Below, piece by piece: positions 1 to 7,309 of a DNA stretch of 11,403 nucleotides. The notes beneath the pieces are model-generated. The model was given only the letters and a program-made list of their open reading frames with translations. It did no database searches and had not been told where the DNA came from. Source of the stretch: DATIJJ01 sp964612855 (GTDB lineage Bacteria > Pseudomonadota > Gammaproteobacteria > DSM-16500). Position numbers and translations under genes: made by a program. The DNA is taken from the NCBI GenBank assembly GCA_964612855.1, contig CAZTDR010000074.1, positions 1 through 11,403 on the forward strand. Reading direction: 5' to 3'. The first letter of the stretch is position 1; each line of letters begins with the position of its first letter.

Positions 1-21
1 CGTGCTGCATATCTCGCTGAA

Positions 22-51
22 GCCGCCGGGCATGGCACGCCATGCCCCTAC
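22..51. repeat. Palindromic interspersed repeat, copy A
   Basis: The element begins GCCGCCGGGC and ends GCCCCTAC. It contains a perfect 9-bp inverted repeat (GGGCATGGC at 28-36, GCCATGCCC at 39-47) with a 2-bp centre. The same outer sequences recur at 4396-4427 with a different middle, so this is a dispersed palindromic repeat and not a gene-specific structure. It lies just past the stop codon of the SDR gene and could form a hairpin in that transcript. No T-tract follows on the minus strand, so a classical terminator role is not supported. Confidence 0.6.
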
Positions 52-70
52 AAGTTTTGCCACTCGATCC

Positions 71-916
71 CTACCTCCACTCTTTACCCCTATCCCCCGG
101 CACAATCCGCCGCAATGTATAAATATCTGAATTTCTAATTTCATCATGATAGTCAGAAAACCTCTCCCACGGATCCCAAACAGCACTAATTAATTTTCCG
201 GTGATCCCATTGCTTTTTGGCGATGCCAAAAACAAGCATAATCTTGCGGCCTGTTCACTATTATCTTCCGCATTTTTTGCTTGTTGGAATTCTTTTTCAC
301 CCGCCTTTGCGATACCTGCTTGAATAATCTCCTCAAGCAATTCAGTTTTCATCATGCCAGGTGCTATGCAATTCACATCAATTTGCTCAGCTTTAACTTC
401 CTCGGCTAAAATTTCACTAAACCGCACTAATCCCGCTTTCGCTACTGCATATGCTGAAAATTGTGGTCGGGCTTGTGTGCTACCGCCACCAGACAAATGA
501 ATTATTTTGCCTGTTTTTTGTTTTAACATCCCAGAAACAACCGCACGAGACAATGCAACCGGAGCTAACAAATTGACTTGCAGCGTTTCTTGCCAGTCTT
601 GCCAATCATTTTCCCACGCTAATCCAATAGGCCCTTGAATGGCTGCATTATTAATTAAAATATCGATGCGCATTGCTTGAAGTTCAGTCGCAAAATTTTC
701 AACTTGCTTTGCATCAGCTAAATCCACGGGAAAAATTTGAACGTGTTGATTTTTTTGAGATGAAATTAACGAAGCGTGTAAATCCATTAAACGATCTGAA
801 TGGCGCGCCACTAATAGTAAATTTGCGCCCGCTTGCCAAAAAAGAGAGGTGAGCTTGGCGCCAAAACCACGTGTTGCCCCCGTTAACAAAATCGTTTTAC
901 CCGTGAAATCTGTCAT
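71..916 (-). CDS. Short-chain dehydrogenase/reductase (SDR), NAD(P)-dependent
   Basis: A 281-residue classical SDR oxidoreductase. The N-terminal Rossmann motif TGATRGFG is at residues 12-19, the NNAA motif at 89-92 and a structural Asn at 115. The catalytic Ser142, Tyr156 and Lys160 (YAVAK) are all present, so the enzyme should be active. The ATG at 916 is chosen because GGAGAGG precedes it closely and because it gives a 4-bp ATGA overlap with the stop of the upstream epimerase gene; a start 18 bp further upstream is open but less likely. It is the last gene of a four-gene minus-strand operon with glycosyltransferase, GtrA and epimerase genes. A role in making or reducing a sugar for envelope glycan is therefore inferred. 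The substrate cannot be read from the sequence, and SDR families are too broad for a gene name. Confidence 0.9.
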   Translation of the reverse strand: MTDFTGKTILLTGATRGFGAKLTSLFWQAGANLLLVARHSDRLMDLHASLISSQKNQHVQIFPVDLADAKQVENFATELQAMRIDILINNAAIQGPIGLAWENDWQDWQETLQVNLLAPVALSRAVVSGMLKQKTGKIIHLSGGGSTQARPQFSAYAVAKAGLVRFSEILAEEVKAEQIDVNCIAPGMMKTELLEEIIQAGIAKAGEKEFQQAKNAEDNSEQAARLCLFLASPKSNGITGKLISAVWDPWERFSDYHDEIRNSDIYTLRRIVPGDRGKEWR

Positions 917-1866
917 CGCCTCTCCACTACCCAAGGGTTTTCTTGCAGAAATCTTAACGTTTGAATAATACCCTCACGAATACTGTGTTTTGGCTTCCAA
1001 CCTAGTTCCCGAATTCGCCCACAATCTAAAAAAATAAATGGATTATCCCCCACCCAACCGCGCTCACCCCCCGTATATTCATAATGAGGCACGATATTTA
1101 AATGCTCACAAATCCACCGTATAGAATCATTGACTTCACAATATTCATCTGTACCTAAGTTAAAAATATTTATTTTTTCTTGGGCATTTTCCATCGCGAA
1201 AAAAATCGCATCGAGACAATCTTGAATAGTTAAATACGATTTTCGTTGTTTGCCATTGCCTAAAATTTTTAATTTACTCGAATCAGCGCGCAATTGTTTG
1301 TAAAAATCAAAAACATGGCCATGTGTGTAGCGCTCTCCTAAAATCGAAACAAAACGGAAAATATAAGCTTGCATCGCAAAGCCTTCTACATACGCTTGAA
1401 TAAGACCTTCTGCAGCAAGTTTGGATGCCCCATACAGTGAAGTTTGCACTGGAAATGGCGCATTTTCAGGTGTTGGAACCATTTTCGCCTCGCCATAAAT
1501 TGAACCGGTCGACGCAAAAATTATTTTTTTAATTTGATTCACGCGCATGGCCTCTAATACATGAAATGTCCCTATCGTATTTTGCTCAAGATCTTTATGC
1601 GGATGCTGCGTGCCAAAACGCACATCGGCGTTGGCCGCCAAATGAAACACGCCATCACACTGCTGGCTCGCGCGTATCAATGTTTCTTTATCTAATAAAT
1701 CGCCTTTTATTAAAGTAAATTGAGGTGATTGTTGCGCATCATCAAGAAATTCTGCCATGCCAGTTGAAAAATTATCATACCCCACCACATGATCACCTCG
1801 TTGCAACAAGTGATCCGTCAAGTGGCTGCCAATAAATCCCGCGCAACCTGTTACTAAATATCGCAT
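913..1866 (-). CDS. NAD-dependent epimerase/dehydratase (extended SDR, nucleotide-sugar type)
   Basis: A 317-residue extended SDR of the UDP-glucose 4-epimerase/dTDP-glucose dehydratase superfamily. The protein opens with the NAD-binding motif GCAGFIGSHL (glycines at 7, 10 and 13), and Asp31 lies at the end of the second strand. The catalytic set is Ser119/Thr120 in STGSIYG, with Tyr145 and Lys149 in YGASK. Length is normal for the family. The start at 1866 is chosen because the Rossmann motif begins at once and AAAGGA lies a few bases upstream; the frame is open for another 120 bases but encodes an unrelated stretch that overlaps the GtrA gene. It overlaps the GtrA gene by 13 bp and the SDR gene by 4 bp, so the genes are probably translationally coupled. 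It probably interconverts a nucleotide sugar used by the neighbouring glycosyltransferase. The exact sugar is unknown. Confidence 0.92.
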   Translation of the reverse strand: MRYLVTGCAGFIGSHLTDHLLQRGDHVVGYDNFSTGMAEFLDDAQQSPQFTLIKGDLLDKETLIRASQQCDGVFHLAANADVRFGTQHPHKDLEQNTIGTFHVLEAMRVNQIKKIIFASTGSIYGEAKMVPTPENAPFPVQTSLYGASKLAAEGLIQAYVEGFAMQAYIFRFVSILGERYTHGHVFDFYKQLRADSSKLKILGNGKQRKSYLTIQDCLDAIFFAMENAQEKINIFNLGTDEYCEVNDSIRWICEHLNIVPHYEYTGGERGWVGDNPFIFLDCGRIRELGWKPKHSIREGIIQTLRFLQENPWVVERR

Positions 1867-2279
1867 TTCTTTTCCTTTAAGCGAAACACCCAAAAACAAG
1901 ATAATAAATAACCCACCACTACCGTACCGGCTATGCCCACGACAATGCCGAAGTACGGTGAATAATGTAATATATCCACGACCCAATAGGCTAATGACAA
2001 AGTGACCGCATAATTAATGCTAGCCATCACGAGATAACGTGGCAATTGTTGCAATACAGAGATTTGATAACTTTTAAAAGTTAACTGCCTATTACCAATA
2101 AAATGCGCGACTATTGACAAGAGATAAGCGAGTGAAACAGCGACCCGATAATCTAAATGTAAAATGCGCCAAAAAAATGTGAAAGAAAAAAAATTAACTA
2201 AGGCCGATAAAAAACCCACGGTAAGAAAAAGAAGAAGTGATATTTTATGTTTCTGATATAACGTGTTGATCTTGCTCAT
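1854..2279 (-). CDS. GtrA-family polytopic membrane protein (putative polyprenyl-phosphate sugar flippase)
   Basis: A 141-residue protein with four predicted membrane helices (about 14-38, 45-62, 82-103 and 109-133). It has the family's loop motif NRQLTF at 63-68 and the C-terminal FWVF at 129-132, both typical of GtrA-like proteins (PF04138). Family members are thought to move undecaprenyl-phosphate-linked sugars across the inner membrane, or to assist the glycosyltransferase that makes them. The start lies inside the upstream glycosyltransferase gene (35-bp overlap) without a strong Shine-Dalgarno, which suggests translational coupling. Adjacency to a GtrB-like glycosyltransferase is the classic arrangement and supports the call. 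Membership is clear from the sequence; the transported sugar is not known. Confidence 0.9.
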   Translation of the reverse strand: MSKINTLYQKHKISLLLFLTVGFLSALVNFFSFTFFWRILHLDYRVAVSLAYLLSIVAHFIGNRQLTFKSYQISVLQQLPRYLVMASINYAVTLSLAYWVVDILHYSPYFGIVVGIAGTVVVGYLLSCFWVFRLKEKKCDI

Positions 2280-3237
2280 TCGATTTCACTTTTTCTAGGT
2301 TTGAATTTTCAATCACACGATCTACAATATACATGGGACGTCGTTTTACTTCATCATAAATACGCCCCATATACTCGCCCATTAATCCTAAACAAAGCAG
2401 TTGCACGCCAGAAAAAAAGGTAACGACTAATACCGTAGTCGATAATCCCGGTGTTAAGCTCATGCCTATAATTTTTTGTAAAACATACCACATGCCTAGC
2501 AAAAAACTAAACCCAGCGATGATGCCGCCCATAATGGACATGAGCTGCAAAGGTCTGCTACCAAAACTAATTAGCCCGTTCAAACCAATTTTCAGTGATC
2601 CTATCAATGGATTGTAATTGCCTTTTCCAGTGTAGCGCTTATCACGATCATATTCGATAAAGGTTTGCTTGAATCCCACATAAGCAACTAATCCACGTAA
2701 GAAACCATGTGTTTCATTAAGCTTACGTAATTCATTCATGACACGACGGCCCATGATACGAAAATCACCCGTGTTTCTGGGCAAATCAACATCGCTTAAT
2801 TTGTTGATGATTTTATAACCCCAATAGGCGACTAAGCGTTTCAAAACAGTTTCACCCTGGCGAGATTTGCGTTTGGCATAAACGACTTCATAGCCTTCCA
2901 ACCATTTTTGATAAAGTGCTGCAATGAGTTCGGGTGGGTCTTGTAAGTCAACATCGATCACGACACCGGCATCTCCTTCACACAAAAAAATTCCCGCCAT
3001 GGTTGCTGCGGGCTGACCAAATCGTCGTGAAAATAAAATTAATTTAATGTGCGGATTGCGCTCAATTTCTTGCTCAATGACTTGCTGAGTTTGATCAGGG
3101 GAAGGGTCCAAGCAAAATAAGAGCTCATACTCCACTTTCATCGCTGCTAAAACAGGCTCAATTCGCTGCAAAAAAGGCTGAATGTTGTTGGCTTCTTTAT
3201 AAACAGGTACAATGATGGATAGCTTTTTATTAAGCAT
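2245..3237 (-). CDS. Family 2 glycosyltransferase, GtrB/DPM1-like (polyprenyl-phosphate sugar synthase)
   Basis: A 330-residue enzyme with an N-terminal GT-A catalytic domain and two C-terminal membrane helices (about 230-253 and 267-287). The GT2 opening strand SIIVPVYKEANN is at 7-18. SRRFGQPAA is at 70-78, the metal/nucleotide-binding VIDVDLQDPP is at 93-102, and GDFRIMGR is at 157-164. This layout matches GtrB/ArnC/YkcC-like transferases, which move a sugar from a nucleotide donor to undecaprenyl phosphate on the cytoplasmic face. GGAGA lies six bases before the ATG at 3237, which fixes the start. It is the first gene of the operon and is followed by its usual partner, GtrA. The sugar is probably glucose or a derivative, but this cannot be read directly. 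Confidence 0.93.
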   Translation of the reverse strand: MLNKKLSIIVPVYKEANNIQPFLQRIEPVLAAMKVEYELLFCLDPSPDQTQQVIEQEIERNPHIKLILFSRRFGQPAATMAGIFLCEGDAGVVIDVDLQDPPELIAALYQKWLEGYEVVYAKRKSRQGETVLKRLVAYWGYKIINKLSDVDLPRNTGDFRIMGRRVMNELRKLNETHGFLRGLVAYVGFKQTFIEYDRDKRYTGKGNYNPLIGSLKIGLNGLISFGSRPLQLMSIMGGIIAGFSFLLGMWYVLQKIIGMSLTPGLSTTVLVVTFFSGVQLLCLGLMGEYMGRIYDEVKRRPMYIVDRVIENSNLEKVKSNEQDQHVISET

Positions 3238-3262
3238 GATTTCTCCGCCGCAGCAATGACCG

Positions 3263-3292
3263 ATGATAAGTAACGTTCACGATTGTAGTCAA
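3263..3292 (-). promoter_or_regulatory. Putative sigma70 promoter of the glycan operon
   Basis: On the minus strand, TTGACT (3292-3287) and TATCAT (3268-3263) are separated by 18 bp. The predicted transcript starts roughly 20 bases before the ATG at 3237, leaving room for its GGAGA ribosome binding site. It sits in the only spacer upstream of the four-gene operon. The call rests on consensus match by eye. Confidence 0.45.
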
Positions 3293-3309
3293 ATACCAGT
3301 CATCTTGTC

Positions 3310-5019
3310 ATGTTTTTCTGGATTACTTTCCTGAATAAATTAACGGCGTTGGGTTACACTTTTAAGGACAATTTTTTGAAAAAACAATGGGCTTATTGGT
3401 ACTTACCGCTTACCATCCTCGCACTGCTGACTTGTTTTCTGCAAACCCAAGGATTGCTGAATGACGATGTGATCAATGGAATACATTTAGCAAAACAAAT
3501 GTTAGCTGGCGGGAACTATGTGACCGACTTTTTTGAAAATAATCCGCCGCTCATTCTGTATCTTTACAGCCCGCCGATCTTGCTTGCCAAAGTCACTACT
3601 CTCAACATCCATTTAGGTATGCCGCTTTATTTTACTTTGCTTATTGTAGGCAGCCTCTTACTTTCGCATCGAATGCTAACTACATTTTTTGGAGAAAATA
3701 GTGGATTTAATTATCTTGTTTCTTATATTGCAGCCTATGTTTTATTGTTGTTGCCCGCTTATCAGTTTGGCCAACGTGAGCATTTAGTCGTGGTATTTAC
3801 GTTGCCCTATCTAATCGCAGCAGCGCTGCGTTTAAAAAATAAATTAATCCCTCCTGGATTCGCGATAGTGATTGGAGTTGCTGCTGGTATTGGATTTTCT
3901 ATTAAACCCTTTTTTTTAATCACCCCCATTTTCATCGAACTTTTTTTAATGGTTGCAACAAAAAATTGGGCTGCTTGGTTTAGAACCGAAACCCTTATTG
4001 CTTTATTTATTACAATAAGTTATTTAGCGTGGGTGTGGTTTGCTTATCCGGCGTATAGCCATATTGTCGCGCCCTTAGCATTGCAATTCTATTACCCTAG
4101 CCAAAAACAATCTTGGGCTATCATTTTCCACTATAATACCGTTTTATTTAGTTTGGCTGTGGCGATTTTTTATTTGCTTGCTGCAAAAAATGACCGCTAT
4201 CCACAGTTAGGCCGTTTATTATTTTTAGGTTTGCTTGGCTTTATTGCTGCATTTATTATTCCGCGCAATGCCTGGGGCTATCACACGCTGCCCGCTGTTA
4301 GTATGGCTTATTTTTTGTTAGCTTTTTTGTTTTCACAAATTATTTTGGAATTGGCGGGAAAAGCTACGGGGGTTGATTCTGATCTTAAAGTAAAGGCCGC
4401 CGGGCGGACACATGAGCCCGCCCCTACGAATGCCGTGATTCAAATAGATAAAAGTGCTGGCGCTGGGCGAGTGCCGCGTATTTTGTTACTAAGCATTATT
4501 GGTTTAATTTTTATTTTGCCACTTTTAAAAAGTTTTCTTGATATCATGGAATCTATTGAAAAAAGAAGCCGATTAAATTCGGCGCAGCTCATCACTTTTT
4601 TTAATAAACAACAAACCGCAAGCACATTTACTTGTTTATCCCTCGGCTTTCTTACCTATCAACCTTTAACGCACTACTCTAAAGCTCGCTTTGTCGGCAA
4701 ATTTTCTAGCTTATGGTGGGAAATAGGCTATCATGTTCTTCTGCACCATTCAACCAATGAAGCCGCATTAAAACAATTACAAAACCGCAGAAAATTATTG
4801 ATTGATGCACTCGCCATCGATATTAGCGCACAGAAGCCCCACTTCATTTTAGTCGATGTGACTCCTTATCGCGTGGGGTTTGATTTTTTACCGGAACTGT
4901 TAACTTATCCCAGTTTTAATAAAGTTTGGAAAAATTATCACTATGTAAATACGTTTGAATTAAATTCGATGAATCGAGCTATCTATCAAGTTTTTATTCG
5001 AGCGCAAGAAGCGGCCTAA
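3310..5019 (+). CDS. Multi-pass membrane protein, GT-C-like glycosyltransferase candidate
   Basis: A 569-residue protein with about ten or more hydrophobic helices through residue 410, followed by a soluble C-terminal part of about 150 residues. After the first helix it has an acidic loop (LNDDVINGIHLAK) and then DFFENNPPL. This resembles the first periplasmic loop and the PPL signature of GT-C enzymes such as the PMT/ArnT group, which use polyprenyl-phosphate sugars. Divergent placement next to GtrB- and GtrA-like genes fits a partner that attaches the flipped sugar, but this is inference. The ATG at 3310 has no clear ribosome binding site. A TTG at 3376 has AAGGA eight bases upstream and would give a 547-residue protein, so it is a serious alternative start. 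A loop near residues 355-390 carries an in-frame palindromic repeat (4396-4427). The subfamily cannot be named with confidence. Confidence 0.75.
   Translation: MFFWITFLNKLTALGYTFKDNFLKKQWAYWYLPLTILALLTCFLQTQGLLNDDVINGIHLAKQMLAGGNYVTDFFENNPPLILYLYSPPILLAKVTTLNIHLGMPLYFTLLIVGSLLLSHRMLTTFFGENSGFNYLVSYIAAYVLLLLPAYQFGQREHLVVVFTLPYLIAAALRLKNKLIPPGFAIVIGVAAGIGFSIKPFFLITPIFIELFLMVATKNWAAWFRTETLIALFITISYLAWVWFAYPAYSHIVAPLALQFYYPSQKQSWAIIFHYNTVLFSLAVAIFYLLAAKNDRYPQLGRLLFLGLLGFIAAFIIPRNAWGYHTLPAVSMAYFLLAFLFSQIILELAGKATGVDSDLKVKAAGRTHEPAPTNAVIQIDKSAGAGRVPRILLLSIIGLIFILPLLKSFLDIMESIEKRSRLNSAQLITFFNKQQTASTFTCLSLGFLTYQPLTHYSKARFVGKFSSLWWEIGYHVLLHHSTNEAALKQLQNRRKLLIDALAIDISAQKPHFILVDVTPYRVGFDFLPELLTYPSFNKVWKNYHYVNTFELNSMNRAIYQVFIRAQEAA
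4396..4427. repeat. Palindromic interspersed repeat, copy B, inside a coding sequence
   Basis: It shares GCCGCCGGGC at its start and GCCCCTAC at its end (allowing one change) with copy A at 22-51. Its inner arms, GGGCGG (4402-4407) and CCGCCC (4418-4423), enclose a 10-bp loop. It is GC-rich inside an AT-rich gene and is read in frame as about ten residues of an extramembrane loop (around AAGRTHEPAP). This resembles in-frame palindromic elements known from Rickettsia, although the sequence family differs. Confidence 0.6.
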
Positions 5020-5046
5020 TACATATTATACCAAACCAAAACGTAG

Positions 5047-5082
5047 GGTAGATTAGATGCGCTTTTTGCATCGTAATCCACC
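5047..5082. repeat. Imperfect palindrome, possible dispersed repeat or bidirectional terminator
   Basis: The left arm GGTAGATTAGATGC (5047-5060) pairs with GCATCGTAATCCACC (5068-5082), with one mismatch and one bulged base, around a 7-nt loop containing five T. It lies between two convergent genes and could fold in either transcript. The GTAGGGT...GATTA and TAATCCACC arms look like a dispersed palindrome type seen in many proteobacteria; I cannot verify that here. Just downstream, GTGCCCCTAC (5099-5108) resembles the end of the copy A/B repeat. Confidence 0.5.
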
Positions 5083-5131
5083 AAGCTAATGTTACAGCCG
5101 TGCCCCTACACCCTTACACAGTTTACGACCT

Positions 5132-5175
5132 CTCCCTAAATGGCGTTGGTTTTTAGTAAAAACGCCTTCAGGGAG
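5132..5175. terminator. Intergenic stem-loop between convergent genes
   Basis: CTCCCT-AAAT-GGCGTT (5132-5147) and AACGCC-TTC-AGGGAG (5161-5175) form two stem blocks of six pairs each with a small internal mismatch and a loop of about 13 nt. On the plus strand it lies 113 bases past the stop of the membrane protein gene. On the minus strand it lies 16 bases past the stop of the repeat protein gene, the more likely client. Neither side has a clean T-tract, so a processing or repeat role is equally possible. Confidence 0.4.
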
Positions 5176-5190
5176 AAGCGATTAGATTGA

Positions 5191-7096
5191 TTAAGTGCTA
5201 TAGCTACTTTTACGTCCTACCTCCACATCCACATTGAGTTGTTGTGACGGCTTTTTAGTTGCAGGATATTTTAACTCCGCAATCTTTCCTTTTAATGCCT
5301 CTATTGCAGACTGTATTTCATCGTTTTTATTCGGAGAAATTACAATATTTCCCGCAAATTTTGGACATAAAGAATTAAGATCTTGCTTGCCAAAATGTTC
5401 TAGATCAGCCACGAGTAGCTTTTGCTTTATAGAGCTCATTTTGGTGTTAACCTGCGCCGTGCATCCAGAAAAAAGATTAGTTGAGTCTTGGCAATACTCA
5501 TGGATTTTTTTTAACATTTTACCTGCCATGCGCGCAGAAAAATGCCCCTTCGAAAAAGGAACAGGAGCCGTTAATTTTGCTTCAACACTCTGCTCAGCCG
5601 ATAAAGCTTGTGAATTTTCTGCTGATTGTATTTTTTTAGCAATACGTGGATTATTTGTTAAAAAGCCATTAAAACGGTTAACGAGTGAATCTAGCCCTTT
5701 GTCTATTTTAGATTCGGGAGTGGCTTTAACATCAGCAAAGATATCAACAAATTGTTGTAGCTCGAGATCACGAGGATTACTCTTTCCGAAAAAACTACGC
5801 ACCCGATTAGTCGCCGAATGCTGAACCAAATGGTCATACTGCATTGATAAAGCCATCAAGTTAAACCAATCAACAAGAAATTGTTGCGCGGCTTCTACTT
5901 GCGAGTCTGGTAGTTGAAATTGCTCTGCTGCTTTTGCTTGCTGCTCTGCTTGTTGATGTTGCTCTACTTCTTTTGCTCGCAGCTCTTCTTGTCGACGTTG
6001 CTCTGCTTCTTTTGCTTGCTGCTCTTCATGTTGGCGTTGCTCTGCTTCTTTTGCTTGCTGCTCTGCTTGTTGGCGTTGTTCCGCTTCTTTTGCTTGCTGC
6101 TCTGCTTGTTGGCGTTGTTCCGCTTCNNNNNNNNNNNNNNNNNNNNNNNNNNNNNNNNNNNNNNNNNNNNNNNNNNNNNNNNNNNNNNNNNNNNNNNNNN
6201 NNNNNNNNNNNNNNNNNNNNNNNNNNTTGCTGCTCTGCTTGTTGGCGTTGTTCCGCTTCTTTTGCTTGCTGCTCTGCTTGTAGGCGTTGTTCCGCTTCTT
6301 TTGCTTGCTGCTCTGCTTGTTGGCGTTGTTCCGCTTCTTTTGCTTGCTGCTCTGCTTGTTGGCGTTGTTCTGCTTCTTTTGCTTGCTGCTCTGCTTGTTT
6401 AAGCTGTTCTGCTTCCTTTGCTTGCTGCTCTACTTGTCGACGTTGCTCCGCTTCTTTTGTTTGCAGCTCTTGTCGATGCAGCTCCGCTTTTGCTTCTTCT
6501 TGCTGGCGCTGCTCTTCTGCTTTCAACCCTTCTTCCTGGGGTTGCTCTACTTCTTTTGCCTGCTGTTCTACTACTAACTGTTCTGTTTTTATTGGCTGCG
6601 CATCTTGTACGTGAGACGTCTTTAGTTCCTGCACTTGATCTGGCTGTGTCTGTGTTACATTCTGCGCCACTTTTTCTTCCGAGCTTTGCTGATTTTCCGG
6701 GGAAATTACGACAGGGCTAGAGGAAGAGGGAGCTGAAACTATTTTAAGAAGACTTTGGTTTAATAAACTCGCCGCTTGTTCAGAGACAGTAATTTGAGAT
6801 AGTTCTGCCTCGCTTAGAAAGGACTGCATGCTGGCACGAAGAGATTGCGTTAATAAATCAAGATTTTTCTTCAGCGTTTTCTCAAAACTCCGACCTGTTA
6901 CACGATTTGTTCGCACAAGACCCGAAATATCATAGCCTTGCTGATCTTTTTTCATTTTTTTCGGTTTACAATCAAATGATTGCCATACGAAAAATTTTTT
7001 TTCTTTATATAAACATAAAGCTTTGGAAAAATCCTTTCCATCCGTTACAACTAATTTATGGTCATAAAGCCTAACTTCCATCTGTCTTGAATCCAT
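5191..7096 (-). CDS. Large coiled-coil repeat protein with A/E/Q/K-rich 13-residue repeats (gene split by assembly gap)
   Basis: One gene is read from the ATG at 7096 into the gap, and a second open stretch continues from the gap to the stop at 5191. The two halves carry the same repeat and join in phase if the gap is 6 + 39n bp, so they are treated as one gene of at least 603 codons. Residues 1 to about 120 form a unique N-terminal domain (MDSRQMEVRLYDHK...). A Ser/Pro/Gln-rich linker and then the array of KEAEQRQQAEQQA units follow. About 200 residues of unique helical C-terminal sequence end the protein with Cys residues and a Ser/Thr-rich tail. No signal peptide or membrane segment is visible. 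GGAG lies nine bases before the ATG. The repeats should form a long charged helix or coiled coil. I do not recognise the family. A secreted effector or structural protein is possible but unproven. Confidence 0.8.
5920..6457 (-). repeat. 39-bp in-frame tandem repeat array (13-residue units), interrupted by gap
   Basis: About six units lie on each side of the N run. The typical unit translates as KEAEQRQQAEQQA. Units next to the gap are nearly identical at base level, while outer units diverge (RRQVEQQ and LKQAEQQ at the N-terminal edge; RQHEEQQ, RRQEELR and HQQAEQQ at the C-terminal edge). This pattern fits recent expansion at the centre and explains the assembly failure there. Confidence 0.9.
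6127..6226. other. Assembly gap (100 N placeholder)
   Basis: There are exactly 100 N inside near-identical 39-bp repeats. The left flank ends CCGCTTC and the right flank begins TTGCTGCTC; in the repeat these are separated by TTTTGC. The missing length should therefore be 6, 45, 84, 123... bp. One hundred fits none of these, so it is a placeholder of unknown true length. Confidence 0.95.
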
Positions 7097-7184
7097 TTAG
7101 TACTACTCCAAATTTTTGTTAATAAAAAACCTCCTTATCCTACTCAATTTAACCGTAATTTAAATAGCTTCTTTTAAAAATTTT

Positions 7185-7221
7185 TTACTTGACAAAAAAA
7201 GAATTGGCGTCAAGTAACCCA
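7185..7221. repeat. Solo REP-like palindrome (element end sequences back to back)
   Basis: TTACTTGAC (7185-7193) and GTCAAGTAA (7209-7217) are perfect 9-bp inverted copies separated by 15 bp. The right part (7201-7220) matches 8611-8630 with one mismatch in 20. The left part, TTACTTGACA, matches 9107-9116. It therefore looks like both ends of the 8615-9119 element with almost no interior, as in a REPIN-type unit. It lies in the spacer between the divergent repeat-protein and sulfotransferase genes. Confidence 0.65.
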
Positions 7222-7309
7222 ACCCTAGTACCATTTCAATTTGATCAGTAATTCTCCTAATATTATTTTTTGCCAATAAAACTTAATTTATCTAATTATC
7301 AACAGACGC

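Noticed and set aside
28..47. Rho-independent terminator for the SDR operon
   Set aside because: The perfect stem lacks a following T-tract on the minus strand and recurs at 4396-4427 inside a gene, so it is listed as a repeat.
1867..1986. N-terminal extension of the epimerase
   Set aside because: The extension overlaps GtrA coding sequence and precedes the canonical MRYLVTGCAGFIG start, which has its own AAAGGA.
4440..4625. Minus-strand 61-codon frame
   Set aside because: It lies wholly inside the membrane glycosyltransferase gene and has no domain or credible ribosome binding site.
5234..5824. Plus-strand open frame of 196 codons
   Set aside because: It is antisense to the C-terminal domain of the repeat protein, has a Cys/Phe/Ser-rich composition and shows no recognisable domain.
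6026..6126. Continuation of the 7096 frame past the gap (SGTTPTSRAASKRS-like repeats)
   Set aside because: It is out of frame because 100 N is not a multiple of three. The repeat phase shows that the true frame is the one ending at 5191.
5920..6457. CRISPR array
   Set aside because: Units are contiguous 39-bp coding repeats without spacers and translate in frame.
5914..6720. Plus-strand open frames rich in Leu, Ala, Val, Cys and Phe across the repeat
   Set aside because: They are antisense readings of the 39-bp repeat, stay open only because of its composition, and contain the N run.
7107..7136. Perfect AAGGAGG Shine-Dalgarno (7136-7130) ahead of a possible leader peptide
   Set aside because: Only an ATT is correctly spaced and it stops after six codons, so there is no credible peptide. 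The ATG at 7096 has its own GGAG.
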